From the NCBI GenBank assembly GCA_903952885.1, contig CAJBHE010000178.1:1-33455 (forward strand): a stretch of 33,455 bases of DNA, written 5' to 3'. The notes beneath the pieces were generated by a model. It had not been told where the DNA came from and did not search any database. It saw nothing but the letters and a program-made list of their open reading frames with translations. Both the position numbers and the translations under genes were made by a program. This DNA is from an uncultured Burkholderiales bacterium. GTDB taxonomy: Bacteria > Pseudomonadota > Gammaproteobacteria > Burkholderiales > Burkholderiaceae_C. The stretch's first letter is position 1. Each line of letters opens with the position of its first letter. This document shows positions 17,562 through 25,654 of the stretch, piece after piece.

Positions 17562-18812
17562 TCAGGTCGGATAGCGCAACACCACCTCTTGCGGCGAATG
17601 CACCAGCACCACACCCGCAGTGCGCAAAGCACTCAAAACCGCGATATTGACGCGTGAACGAGTCAACGACTGGCCATTGACGGGATCCTCCATCCAGAAA
17701 TTCAAATTAAACCGCAAACCTTGCGGCGCTACCTCAGCCAGTAACGCTTGAGGCGCAGGCTCGGACAGCACCCACTCTGCGCTCAACGCGGCATGTATCA
17801 AGAGCGCTTGCACATGCTCGACATCGCTCTCCAGCCCCACCCAAAAGATACAGGTCTGCAACAAATGGCGGCTTTCCAACGACAAGTTCTCTACGCGCTG
17901 AGTCAACAGCAGCTCATTGGGGACCACCGACTCGCTGCCATTACTAGCACGCACCAAGGTGTAGCGGGTTTTGATATCGGTCACCCGCCCCTCAAAACCA
18001 TCGACGCGAACAAAATCACCGATGCGCAGCGAGCGCTCGAGCAAGATGACAAAGCCGCTCACATAGTTGGCGGCCAACTTCTGCAAACCAAAACCAATAC
18101 CCACGCCCAAAGCGCCACCAATCACAGACAACGCAGTGAGATCAAAGCCCAATGACGACAACGCAAACAAAGTACCCATCACAAGCAGCAATACACGCAT
18201 AGCGTTCGCGGCCACTTTGCGCATGGACAAATCTTCAAACGCGCGGTTGAGCACTCGCTCCTCCAGCGTGGCTGATAGCCACAGTGCCAGCACCAGCACA
18301 AAGCCGGAGGTAAACACCACCTCCAACACATGCGAGACGCTGATACGCGTTTTGCCCAGCATGAACTGCAAGCCATCCAACTCATCCAAGATCGGGCCAG
18401 CCAAGCCGGTGATCCACAACACTGTCAAGCCCCATGCAAACCATGAAACAACTTGCTCAAGTAATCGGGCACCTCGGGAAATAGGAAATACCGCTGCCAG
18501 CACACGTGCGATCAAACGAATCAGCACCAACGACACCAACACTGGTAGCGCCACCTTTAGCACGGGCACAGGCATGAGCTGCACTTTTGTCAACAATAGC
18601 TTGGCGGCGAAGGTGAAAACCAAAGCCACCGCAGGAAACAGCACACCGTCAATCAAACGGCGACCAAACAGAATCGACTCGGGCGACGTAAATCTGTGGC
18701 CCAAAGCCCAGCTGATGAGCCAAGCCAAGATCAAAGATAAGGCTAAACAGGCGAGCTCTAACGCAACTACTGGACTTTGCAGATCCAGCCACAATTCTTG
18801 TAATTCGTTCAT
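17562..18812 (-). CDS. MscS-family mechanosensitive ion channel
   Basis: 416 aa, multiple TMs, 'SVIGGALGVGIGFGLQKLAANYVSGFVILLERSLRIGDFVRVDGFEGRVTDIKTRYTLVR' pore-helix and beta domain. Confidence 0.93.
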   Translation of the reverse strand: MNELQELWLDLQSPVVALELACLALSLILAWLISWALGHRFTSPESILFGRRLIDGVLFPAVALVFTFAAKLLLTKVQLMPVPVLKVALPVLVSLVLIRLIARVLAAVFPISRGARLLEQVVSWFAWGLTVLWITGLAGPILDELDGLQFMLGKTRISVSHVLEVVFTSGFVLVLALWLSATLEERVLNRAFEDLSMRKVAANAMRVLLLVMGTLFALSSLGFDLTALSVIGGALGVGIGFGLQKLAANYVSGFVILLERSLRIGDFVRVDGFEGRVTDIKTRYTLVRASNGSESVVPNELLLTQRVENLSLESRHLLQTCIFWVGLESDVEHVQALLIHAALSAEWVLSEPAPQALLAEVAPQGLRFNLNFWMEDPVNGQSLTRSRVNIAVLSALRTAGVVLVHSPQEVVLRYPT

Positions 18813-18815
18813 GTT

Positions 18816-19769
18816 TTAAATATCTGCCAACACGCGCACATGCGCTTCAACGCTACGACTCAGCGCACTCAAATCGTAGCCGCCTTCTAGGCAAGACACG
18901 ATACGCCCCTGTGCATGGCGAGCGGCGATATCACGCAACCGGTAGGTGATCCAAGCGTAATCTTGCTCGGTCAGACCCATTTGACCCATGTCGTCTTCGC
19001 GATGGGCATCAAAACCTGCGCTGATGAAAATCATCTCAGGCTTGAATTCTTCTAAGCGTGGCACCCAATGCGTTTCAATCAACTCACGCACTTCCATGCC
19101 CTTGGTGTAGGCCGGCACAGGAATGTTGACCATGTTGGCTGCAGGGTTCTCTGTGCCGCTGTGTGGGTAAAAAGGGTGTTGGAAAAAACTCACCATCAAC
19201 ACACGGTCATCGCCACTGAGGATGTCTTCGGTGCCATTGCCGTGGTGCACATCAAAGTCCACCACCGCCACGCGTTTCAAGCCATGGCGCTCGAGGGCGT
19301 ACTTGGCAGCAATGGCCACATTGTTAAAAAAACAAAAACCGCTCGCGTGGTGGCGTGACGCATGGTGGCCAGGGGGCCGAATGGCGCAAAACGCATTGGC
19401 TAGCTCACCTTCAATCACCGCGTCCGTCGCCGCCACCGCAGCGCCCGCAGCAGCCAGGGCAGCTTTCCATGTGAAGCTGTTGATGCTGGTGTCAGCGTCC
19501 AAGTGCGCATAAGACGGTCCGCCTGCGGCCATGTCGTCCACCAGCTGTTCAGACAACCCGCGCAGTGAGGCGATGTACATGCGGTCGTGGGCCAGCTCGA
19601 TGTCGGCCAAAGGTGCCTCGGGCGCCTCGATCGCGGTGAGTCCCAAATCCACGCCACTGATGAGCAGGCGGTCATGAATGGCGCTGAGCCGCTCGGGGCA
19701 CTCTGGGTGCCCCTCACCCATCTCGTGCTTCATGCACAAGGGGTGTGTGTAGTAGCCTGTTTTACTCAT
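18816..19769 (-). CDS. Histone deacetylase-family (acetoin utilisation/acetylpolyamine amidohydrolase-like) protein
   Basis: 'RPPGHHASRHHASGFCFFNNVAIAA', 'VAVVDFDVHHGNGTEDIL', 'FISAGFDAHREDDMGQM' catalytic motifs. ORF opens at 19793; the Met at 19769 (MSKTGYYTHPLC) is the likely start. Confidence 0.92.
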   Translation of the reverse strand: MSKTGYYTHPLCMKHEMGEGHPECPERLSAIHDRLLISGVDLGLTAIEAPEAPLADIELAHDRMYIASLRGLSEQLVDDMAAGGPSYAHLDADTSINSFTWKAALAAAGAAVAATDAVIEGELANAFCAIRPPGHHASRHHASGFCFFNNVAIAAKYALERHGLKRVAVVDFDVHHGNGTEDILSGDDRVLMVSFFQHPFYPHSGTENPAANMVNIPVPAYTKGMEVRELIETHWVPRLEEFKPEMIFISAGFDAHREDDMGQMGLTEQDYAWITYRLRDIAARHAQGRIVSCLEGGYDLSALSRSVEAHVRVLADI

Positions 19770-19838
19770 CGTGTCTGCCTCTGTCTTCTGCAAGTCAGCT
19801 TACCATGTGGACCTTGCTTTTTTCCTTGCAAACACTGA

Positions 19839-20993
19839 GTGAAAACACATACAGCCCCGTTTTATATGGCTTTGCAGCCAACTCTTGCGTTACGTCAAAT
19901 CACCGCCGCCTTGTTACTGCTGGCCGCATTTGTGGGTGGTGCTGCCGCCAAATCTCATGCAAAAGCACACAAACCAGTGGCAAACAAAGCCGTAGCTAAG
20001 CAAGCTTCTACGCATGGCCCGGCTTATGGAAAAACCGCTGAAGCCATGGCACTGGCCGATGAATTGGCCCAAGAGTACAACTTACCCAAAGCCTGGGTAC
20101 GCGAGCAAATCAGCAAAGCGCAATACCTGAAAGGCGTGCCAAAGATGGTGCTCCCACCCACCGTACCAACCGCCAAAAACTGGCGCGCCTATCGCGAACG
20201 CTTTATTGAAAGCCGCCGCATCGATGCAGGCACGCAGTTTTGGCAAACGTACCAAAGCGCCCTCACCCGTGCTGAGCAAACCTACGGCGTGCCTGCTGAA
20301 ATGGTTGTGGGCATCATCGGTGTAGAAACCTTCTATGGCCAAAACATGGGCAGCTACCGCGTGCTCGACGCTTTGACCACGCTCACGCTCAACTTCCCAG
20401 CCGCGCATCCACGCGCCTCAGAACGCCAAGCGTTTTTCAAGTCTGAGCTGGGACACTTCTTGGTACAAGCCCATAGACAAGGCGATGTAAGTGCCAAAGG
20501 CAGCTTTGCGGGCGCCATGGGCTGGCCGCAATTCATGCCGTCAAGCGTGGCCAAATTTGCGGTGGACTTTGATGGCGATGGCCGCATTGACCTGAGTAAC
20601 AACCCCTTGGACGCCATTGGCTCAGTGGCCAACTACTTCAAAGCCTTCGGCTGGCAAACCGGCATGCCCACCCACTACCCCGTTGGCTTTGATGAAGCAC
20701 GCCTAGACAAGCCCACCCTTTTGGCGCCAGACATATTGCCGTCCTTTAGTGTGAGTAACTTCACCGCCAAAGGCGCGGTGCTGGACGAGCAAGCGCAAAA
20801 ACACAACGGGCAATTGGCTTTGGTTGAACTGTTCAACGGTGATGAAGTGCCCAGCTATGTGGCAGGCACCGACAACTTTTATGTGGTCACCCGTTACAAC
20901 TGGAGCAGCTATTACGCGTTAGCGGTGATTGAATTGGGACAAGCGGTTAAATTAAATCGCGCGTTGATGTCTGTTCAATCTAACGCTCGCTAA
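19839..20993 (+). CDS. mltB: Membrane-bound lytic murein transglycosylase B
   Basis: Signal-like N-terminus; 'VVGIIGVETFYGQNMGSYRVLDALTTLTLNFP', 'GSFAGAMGWPQFMPSSVAKFAVDFDGDGRIDL' signatures. Exact start uncertain (19839 or 19866). Confidence 0.94.
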   Translation: MKTHTAPFYMALQPTLALRQITAALLLLAAFVGGAAAKSHAKAHKPVANKAVAKQASTHGPAYGKTAEAMALADELAQEYNLPKAWVREQISKAQYLKGVPKMVLPPTVPTAKNWRAYRERFIESRRIDAGTQFWQTYQSALTRAEQTYGVPAEMVVGIIGVETFYGQNMGSYRVLDALTTLTLNFPAAHPRASERQAFFKSELGHFLVQAHRQGDVSAKGSFAGAMGWPQFMPSSVAKFAVDFDGDGRIDLSNNPLDAIGSVANYFKAFGWQTGMPTHYPVGFDEARLDKPTLLAPDILPSFSVSNFTAKGAVLDEQAQKHNGQLALVELFNGDEVPSYVAGTDNFYVVTRYNWSSYYALAVIELGQAVKLNRALMSVQSNAR

Positions 20994-21016
20994 AGCCACT
21001 TGTTGCACCCAGCCTC

Positions 21017-21238
21017 ATGAACCCTTTGAACCCCAAAAAATTGCACCTCTCCAAGTGGACGGCAGTGCAACCCGTGGCCAAGCAAAAGCACTTTTTGGTC
21101 AGCCGGGTGATTCAACCGGCTTCGCCCGAAGATCCGATTGAGTTGGTGGAAATTGAATCTGTGTTTTCAAATGCCACGCAGGTCATTGCCTGGCGTGAGC
21201 TACAAAACGACAATGTCTGGCGGCAAGGGTGGGTTTGA
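21017..21238 (+). CDS. TIGR02450-family small tryptophan-rich conserved protein
   Basis: 73 aa: NPKKLHLSKWTAVQPVAKQKHFLVSRV...IESVFSNATQVIAWRELQNDNVWRQGW. Confidence 0.85.
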   Translation: MNPLNPKKLHLSKWTAVQPVAKQKHFLVSRVIQPASPEDPIELVEIESVFSNATQVIAWRELQNDNVWRQGWV

Positions 21239-21262
21239 CACGGACGCGGCTTGGAACAACCA

Positions 21263-21610
21263 TCAATCTTTGGGGATGTGCCTTTGGTCATGAATTTCAC
21301 GCACCACCACATCCTCAATCACATCGGTCTCAATGCTTGAACGCTGCGGATGGACTTGGTCTTCACGCCATGACCTGTTACTGGTGCGAGGTGCTCCAGA
21401 CCAATCAGTTCCCTGACCGGGCTGCATGCCTTTGCGCATCGTTTGGATTTGTTGCCACATCATCAGCACTTGCGGCTTTTGGCCCGTGACCAGCCAACGC
21501 ACACAGGCAAATGCCACATACAAGACCAACCAACACAACACGCCTGCAGCAAACAACACGGCGAAGGCCATGCCTAGCAAAGTGAATAGCAAACGCGTGA
21601 AAAAAGCCAT
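21263..21610 (-). CDS. Hypothetical membrane protein
   Basis: 115 aa with an N-terminal hydrophobic region (LLFTLLGMAFAVLFAAGVLCWLVLYVAFACV) and polar tail; fits the gap between TIGR02450 and queG. Confidence 0.6.
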   Translation of the reverse strand: MAFFTRLLFTLLGMAFAVLFAAGVLCWLVLYVAFACVRWLVTGQKPQVLMMWQQIQTMRKGMQPGQGTDWSGAPRTSNRSWREDQVHPQRSSIETDVIEDVVVREIHDQRHIPKD

Positions 21611-21619
21611 GAATTGATG

Positions 21620-22702
21620 TTACTGCGCCAACGCCCACTGCACATGTTCACGCACCACCTCGCTGGGGTGCGATAGGTGGGCTTGTAGAGCTTGACACAA
21701 CGCCGCACGGTCAAAAGCCACATTGTCGGCTTGTCCCAGCGCGTTACCAGCGGCCACCGCCAAGTTACGCAGCCAGCGGACATGGCCTATACGGCGAATC
21801 GGGCTGCCCTCGGTGTAACGCAAGAACTCTTCTTCGGTCCAAGCCAACAAGCGCGCTATGCCCTGCCCCACCAAACCTTCACGCACATCGAAATCGGGCA
21901 AGCTTGAGCTTTGCGCAAACTTGTTCCACGGACAAATCAACTGGCAGTCATCGCAGCCGTAAATGTGGTTGCTCATCAAGGGACGCAATGCCTCGTCGAT
22001 GGATCCGTCGTGCTCAATCGTCAAATACGAAATGCAGCGTCGGGCATCTAACAAGCCTGGGGCCACGATGGCTTGCGTCGGGCACACATCGATGCAGGCG
22101 GTGCATTGGCCGCAGTGCGAACTGGTGGGTTCGGACGCGGGCAAGGCGACATTAAGAAAAATTTCGCCTAAGAAAAACATCGAGCCCGCCTCTCGGTTCA
22201 GCACCAAGCTGTGTTTGCCGCGCCAGCCTTGGCCGCTTCGGGTGGCCAACTCAGCCTCGAGCACTGGGGCTGAATCAGTGAAGGCGCGGTATTCAAAACC
22301 ATTGGGCTTCAAGGTATCAGACAACAAGGCGTCAATTTGCTGGGCCAGCGTGTCAAGCCGGGTTCGTAACACCTTGTGATAGTCGCGCCCTCTGGCGTAG
22401 ACCGACACCACGGCCTCACTCGGGTTGCGCAGCCGCTGCCACTCCACATCTTGCCAGCCCTCGGCGGTGTCGCGCGGCAGGTAGTTCATGCGGGCGGTCA
22501 GCACACTCAAGGTACCCGGCACAAGCTCGGCAGGACGAGCGCGTTTCATGCCGTGGCGGGCCATATAGTCCATGCTGCCATGGAAGTTTTGTGACAGCCA
22601 ATGCTGCAAATGTGGCTCGGCCGAAGACAAATCCAAGGGGGCCACCGCAATTTGCGAAAATCCCAGTGATTGTCCGAGAGCCTGGATTTGTGTGAGCAAC
22701 AA
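21620..22702 (-). CDS. queG: Epoxyqueuosine reductase
   Basis: 'HCGQCTACIDVCPTQAIVAPGLLDARRCISYLTIEH', 'IYGCDDCQLICPWNKFA' ferredoxin motifs. ORF opens at 22891, but family homology begins near LLTQIQALGQSLGFSQIAVAP, suggesting a TTG start near 22702. Confidence 0.9.
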   Translation of the reverse strand: MLLTQIQALGQSLGFSQIAVAPLDLSSAEPHLQHWLSQNFHGSMDYMARHGMKRARPAELVPGTLSVLTARMNYLPRDTAEGWQDVEWQRLRNPSEAVVSVYARGRDYHKVLRTRLDTLAQQIDALLSDTLKPNGFEYRAFTDSAPVLEAELATRSGQGWRGKHSLVLNREAGSMFFLGEIFLNVALPASEPTSSHCGQCTACIDVCPTQAIVAPGLLDARRCISYLTIEHDGSIDEALRPLMSNHIYGCDDCQLICPWNKFAQSSSLPDFDVREGLVGQGIARLLAWTEEEFLRYTEGSPIRRIGHVRWLRNLAVAAGNALGQADNVAFDRAALCQALQAHLSHPSEVVREHVQWALAQ

Positions 22703-22754
22703 TTTGTAAACGGTAAACAACGCACACCTTTGAATAATTCGCCTGAGTAATGCT

Positions 22755-23216
22755 GTGATTGTAAAAACTCTTGTTTGGCCCGATGAAGCCGCCACCGCCG
22801 CGTTTGCCACGCAGCTGGCCGCCGCATTGACACACGCCAACTTGAACGCTTGCATTGCCTTGCATGGCGATTTGGGCGCAGGCAAAACCACCTTTGTGCG
22901 CTACCTGCTGCAAGCCTTGGGCGAAGAGGGCCGCATCAAAAGCCCCACGTATGCAGTGGTCGAGCCCTACACCGTGAATGTAGGCGAGGTGTGGCACTTT
23001 GACTTTTACCGCTTCAGCGATCCACGCGAGTGGGAAGACGCCGGCTTTCGTGACATCTTTGCTAGCGTTGGCTTGAAGCTGTGCGAGTGGCCTCAAAACG
23101 CTGCTGGCGTGATGCCCACACCCGACCTGGAACTCGACATTCAAGTGGACGACATCGAGCAACGCCAAGTGCGCATCAGCGTCCTCACCCCACGCGGGCA
23201 GGAGCTGCTGGCATGA
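22755..23216 (+). CDS. tsaE: tRNA t6A biosynthesis ATPase TsaE (GTG start)
   Basis: Walker A 'HGDLGAGKTTFVRYLLQALG', 'VKSPTY'-like 'IKSPTYAVVEPY', 'WHFDFYRFSDPREWEDAGF'. Confidence 0.94.
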   Translation: MIVKTLVWPDEAATAAFATQLAAALTHANLNACIALHGDLGAGKTTFVRYLLQALGEEGRIKSPTYAVVEPYTVNVGEVWHFDFYRFSDPREWEDAGFRDIFASVGLKLCEWPQNAAGVMPTPDLELDIQVDDIEQRQVRISVLTPRGQELLA

Positions 23217-24652
23217 CGCAGCACAACGGCGATCAGGGCCTACGCGACCATCACGGGATTCAGCGCCGTGGTCTACTGCAAGGCGGCACGCTTGCATTAC
23301 TGTTGGGAAGTGCAGACATTGCTTGGGGCGCCAGCATCGTGGCCGTGCGCGTGTGGCCCGCAGCGGCCTACACCCGAGTGACCATTGAGAGCGACATGGC
23401 ACTCAAAACCGTGCCCATCTTCGTGGCCAACCCACCGCGCTTGGCCGTGGACATTGAAGGCATCGAGCTCAACCCTGCCCTCAAAGAACTGGTGGGTAAA
23501 GTGCGCTCGGATGACCCCTACATCACGGGTGTGCGCGTAGGCCAATACGCCAACAAAACCGTGCGCTTAGTGCTTGACCTGCGCCAATTGGTCAAGCCGC
23601 AGGTGTTCAACTTGCAGCCCGTCAAAACAGGTAACACCCAATACCAACACCGCTTGGTGCTGGATCTCTACCCATCTGATGTAGCTGATCCGCTAGAGGC
23701 TTTGATCGTGGACAAGCTCAAAGGCGGCACCATCTACAACGCGCCGTCGATGACGGCCACTCCCACGTCACCGTCCGCCTCCAAGCTGAGCACGCATGCG
23801 GACCCTGTGGGCGACTTGATGGTCAAACCAAACAGCCCTACTGAACCCCCAGCGGCTGCAACGGCTGCGTCAGCCCCCATCACCACTGCCGCATCGGTGA
23901 ACCAAAAACAAGACGGCGAGCGCTACATCATCGTAGCCTTAGACCCTGGCCACGGCGGTGAAGACCCGGGCGCTTCAGGCCCCAGCGGCACGCGCGAAAA
24001 AGACGTGGTATTGAAAATTGCGCACCGCATGCGTGACCGTATCAACAACACTGTTATCAAAACCAAGCAAGGGAATTTGCCCATGCGGGCTTACCTCACG
24101 CGTGACGCCGATTACTTTGTGCCGCTGCAACAGCGCGTAGAAAAAGCCAGACGCGTACAAGCCGATTTGTTCATCAGCATCCATGCCGACGCGTTTCAAA
24201 CCCCAGATGCTAAAGGGGCAAGCGTATTTGCTTTGAGCGATGGCGCAGCATCAAGCGCTGCCGCAAAGTGGATGGCCAAGCAAGAAAACCGTGCCGACTT
24301 GATTGGTGGCTTGAACATCAAAACTCAAGACATCGCCCTGCAACGCGCCCTGCTCGACATGAGCACCACCGCGCAAATCAAGGACAGTCTTAAGCTCGGC
24401 AGCGCCATGCTGGGACAAATCAAACACATTGGCAAACTGCACAAACCACGCGTAGAACAAGCAGGCTTTGCGGTACTGAAAGCGCCAGACATCCCCAGCG
24501 TGTTGGTGGAAACCGCTTTCATCAGCAACCCCGAAGAAGAAAAACGTTTGATCAGCCCGCAATACCAAAACGACTTGGCTGATGCGCTGATGAAAGGCAT
24601 CGAACGCTACTTCTCACGCAACCCACCGTTGGCCAAAACCCGCAACACCTGA
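23213..24652 (+). CDS. amiC: N-acetylmuramoyl-L-alanine amidase (AmiC-like, AMIN + amidase_3)
   Basis: '[32 protein letters not shown]', 'FISIHADAF', '[18 protein letters not shown]'. ATGA overlap with tsaE sets the start at 23213, not 23081. RRGLLQGG Tat-like signal. Confidence 0.94.
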   Translation: MTQHNGDQGLRDHHGIQRRGLLQGGTLALLLGSADIAWGASIVAVRVWPAAAYTRVTIESDMALKTVPIFVANPPRLAVDIEGIELNPALKELVGKVRSDDPYITGVRVGQYANKTVRLVLDLRQLVKPQVFNLQPVKTGNTQYQHRLVLDLYPSDVADPLEALIVDKLKGGTIYNAPSMTATPTSPSASKLSTHADPVGDLMVKPNSPTEPPAAATAASAPITTAASVNQKQDGERYIIVALDPGHGGEDPGASGPSGTREKDVVLKIAHRMRDRINNTVIKTKQGNLPMRAYLTRDADYFVPLQQRVEKARRVQADLFISIHADAFQTPDAKGASVFALSDGAASSAAAKWMAKQENRADLIGGLNIKTQDIALQRALLDMSTTAQIKDSLKLGSAMLGQIKHIGKLHKPRVEQAGFAVLKAPDIPSVLVETAFISNPEEEKRLISPQYQNDLADALMKGIERYFSRNPPLAKTRNT

Positions 24653-24656
24653 TGCC

Positions 24657-24926
24657 ATGACCAACACAACAGCGCAACCACGCAACCCCTTGCATGGCAA
24701 GACCTTAGAAGCCCTCGTCACCGAGCTGGCTGATTTTTATGGCTGGGAAGGCTTGGGCGAGCGCATCAACATCCGCTGCTTCACGCACGACCCAAGCGTG
24801 GGCTCAAGTCTGAAGTTTTTGCGCAAAACACCTTGGGCACGCGACAAGGTGGAAAGCTTGTATTTGTTCATGCTGCGCGACATGCGACGCGAGGAACGCG
24901 GGTTTTATAAAGCTGACGCGCCTTAG
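24657..24926 (+). CDS. VF530-family (DUF2132) small DNA-binding-like protein
   Basis: '[61 protein letters not shown]' matches the VF530 family. Confidence 0.9.
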   Translation: MTNTTAQPRNPLHGKTLEALVTELADFYGWEGLGERINIRCFTHDPSVGSSLKFLRKTPWARDKVESLYLFMLRDMRREERGFYKADAP

Positions 24927-24951
24927 CTTGAATACAAACTCGGGTATAGCG

Positions 24952-25629
24952 TTATTGCGCAGCAGGCGGCTCGACACTGGCTTGTGAAGCACGCGACGCT
25001 TTCCACGAGCCATATATGGCCAAGGCACCCGGAATAAAAATCATCGCCCAAATGATTTTGTCCAAATGGGTTTTGACCCACGGGATGTTGCCAAAGAAGT
25101 AACCCGCCGTCACGATGCCGCCCACCCACAAAGCGCCGCCCGTGACGTCAAAGAAGGTGAACTTGCGGCGCGTCATCTGCGCCACGCCCGCCACAAACGG
25201 TGCAAAGGTGCGCACAAAGGGCATGAATCGCGCAGCGATTAAGGTGACACCACCATAACGCTCGTAAAACGCATGGGCTTGGTCAAAGGCGCGGCGGTTG
25301 AAAAACTTAGAGTCTTCCCACGTAAACACCTTGGGGCCGAAGAAACGACCAATCGTGTAATTGGTTTGGTTACCCGCCACCGCAGCAGTCAGTAGCAAGG
25401 CCACGGACAAGCCATAGTCCATCAAGCCCACACCGCACATGGCACCCACCACAAACAGCAGTGAGTCACCGGGCAAGAAGGGCATGACCACCAAACCAGT
25501 CTCCACAAAAATGATCAAAAACAGCAAGGCATAGACCCAAATGCCGTTGGCCTGCACAAAGGCTTCCAAATAGCGGTCCACGTGCAGGATGAAGTCGATC
25601 AAGAAGGTAATAAATTCCATAGGATGCAT
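24952..25629 (-). CDS. DedA-family membrane protein
   Basis: 'FVETGLVVMPFLPGDSLLFVVGAM', 'NYTIGRFFGPKVF', 'FYERYGGVTLIAARFMPFVRTFAPFVAGVAQM' DedA motifs. Confidence 0.95.
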   Translation of the reverse strand: MHPMEFITFLIDFILHVDRYLEAFVQANGIWVYALLFLIIFVETGLVVMPFLPGDSLLFVVGAMCGVGLMDYGLSVALLLTAAVAGNQTNYTIGRFFGPKVFTWEDSKFFNRRAFDQAHAFYERYGGVTLIAARFMPFVRTFAPFVAGVAQMTRRKFTFFDVTGGALWVGGIVTAGYFFGNIPWVKTHLDKIIWAMIFIPGALAIYGSWKASRASQASVEPPAAQ

Positions 25630-25654
25630 TATCCCCTGCCTCTAAAATGAGCCC

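Noticed and set aside
18067-18819. 250-aa plus-strand ORF antisense to the MscS gene
   Set aside because: Asn/Ser/Thr-rich shadow of the MscS reading frame; no supported domain.
22416-23402. 328-aa minus-strand ORF covering queG, tsaE and the amiC start
   Set aside because: Antisense/out-of-frame shadow of recognisable conserved genes (queG, tsaE, amiC); low-complexity composition, no recognised motif.
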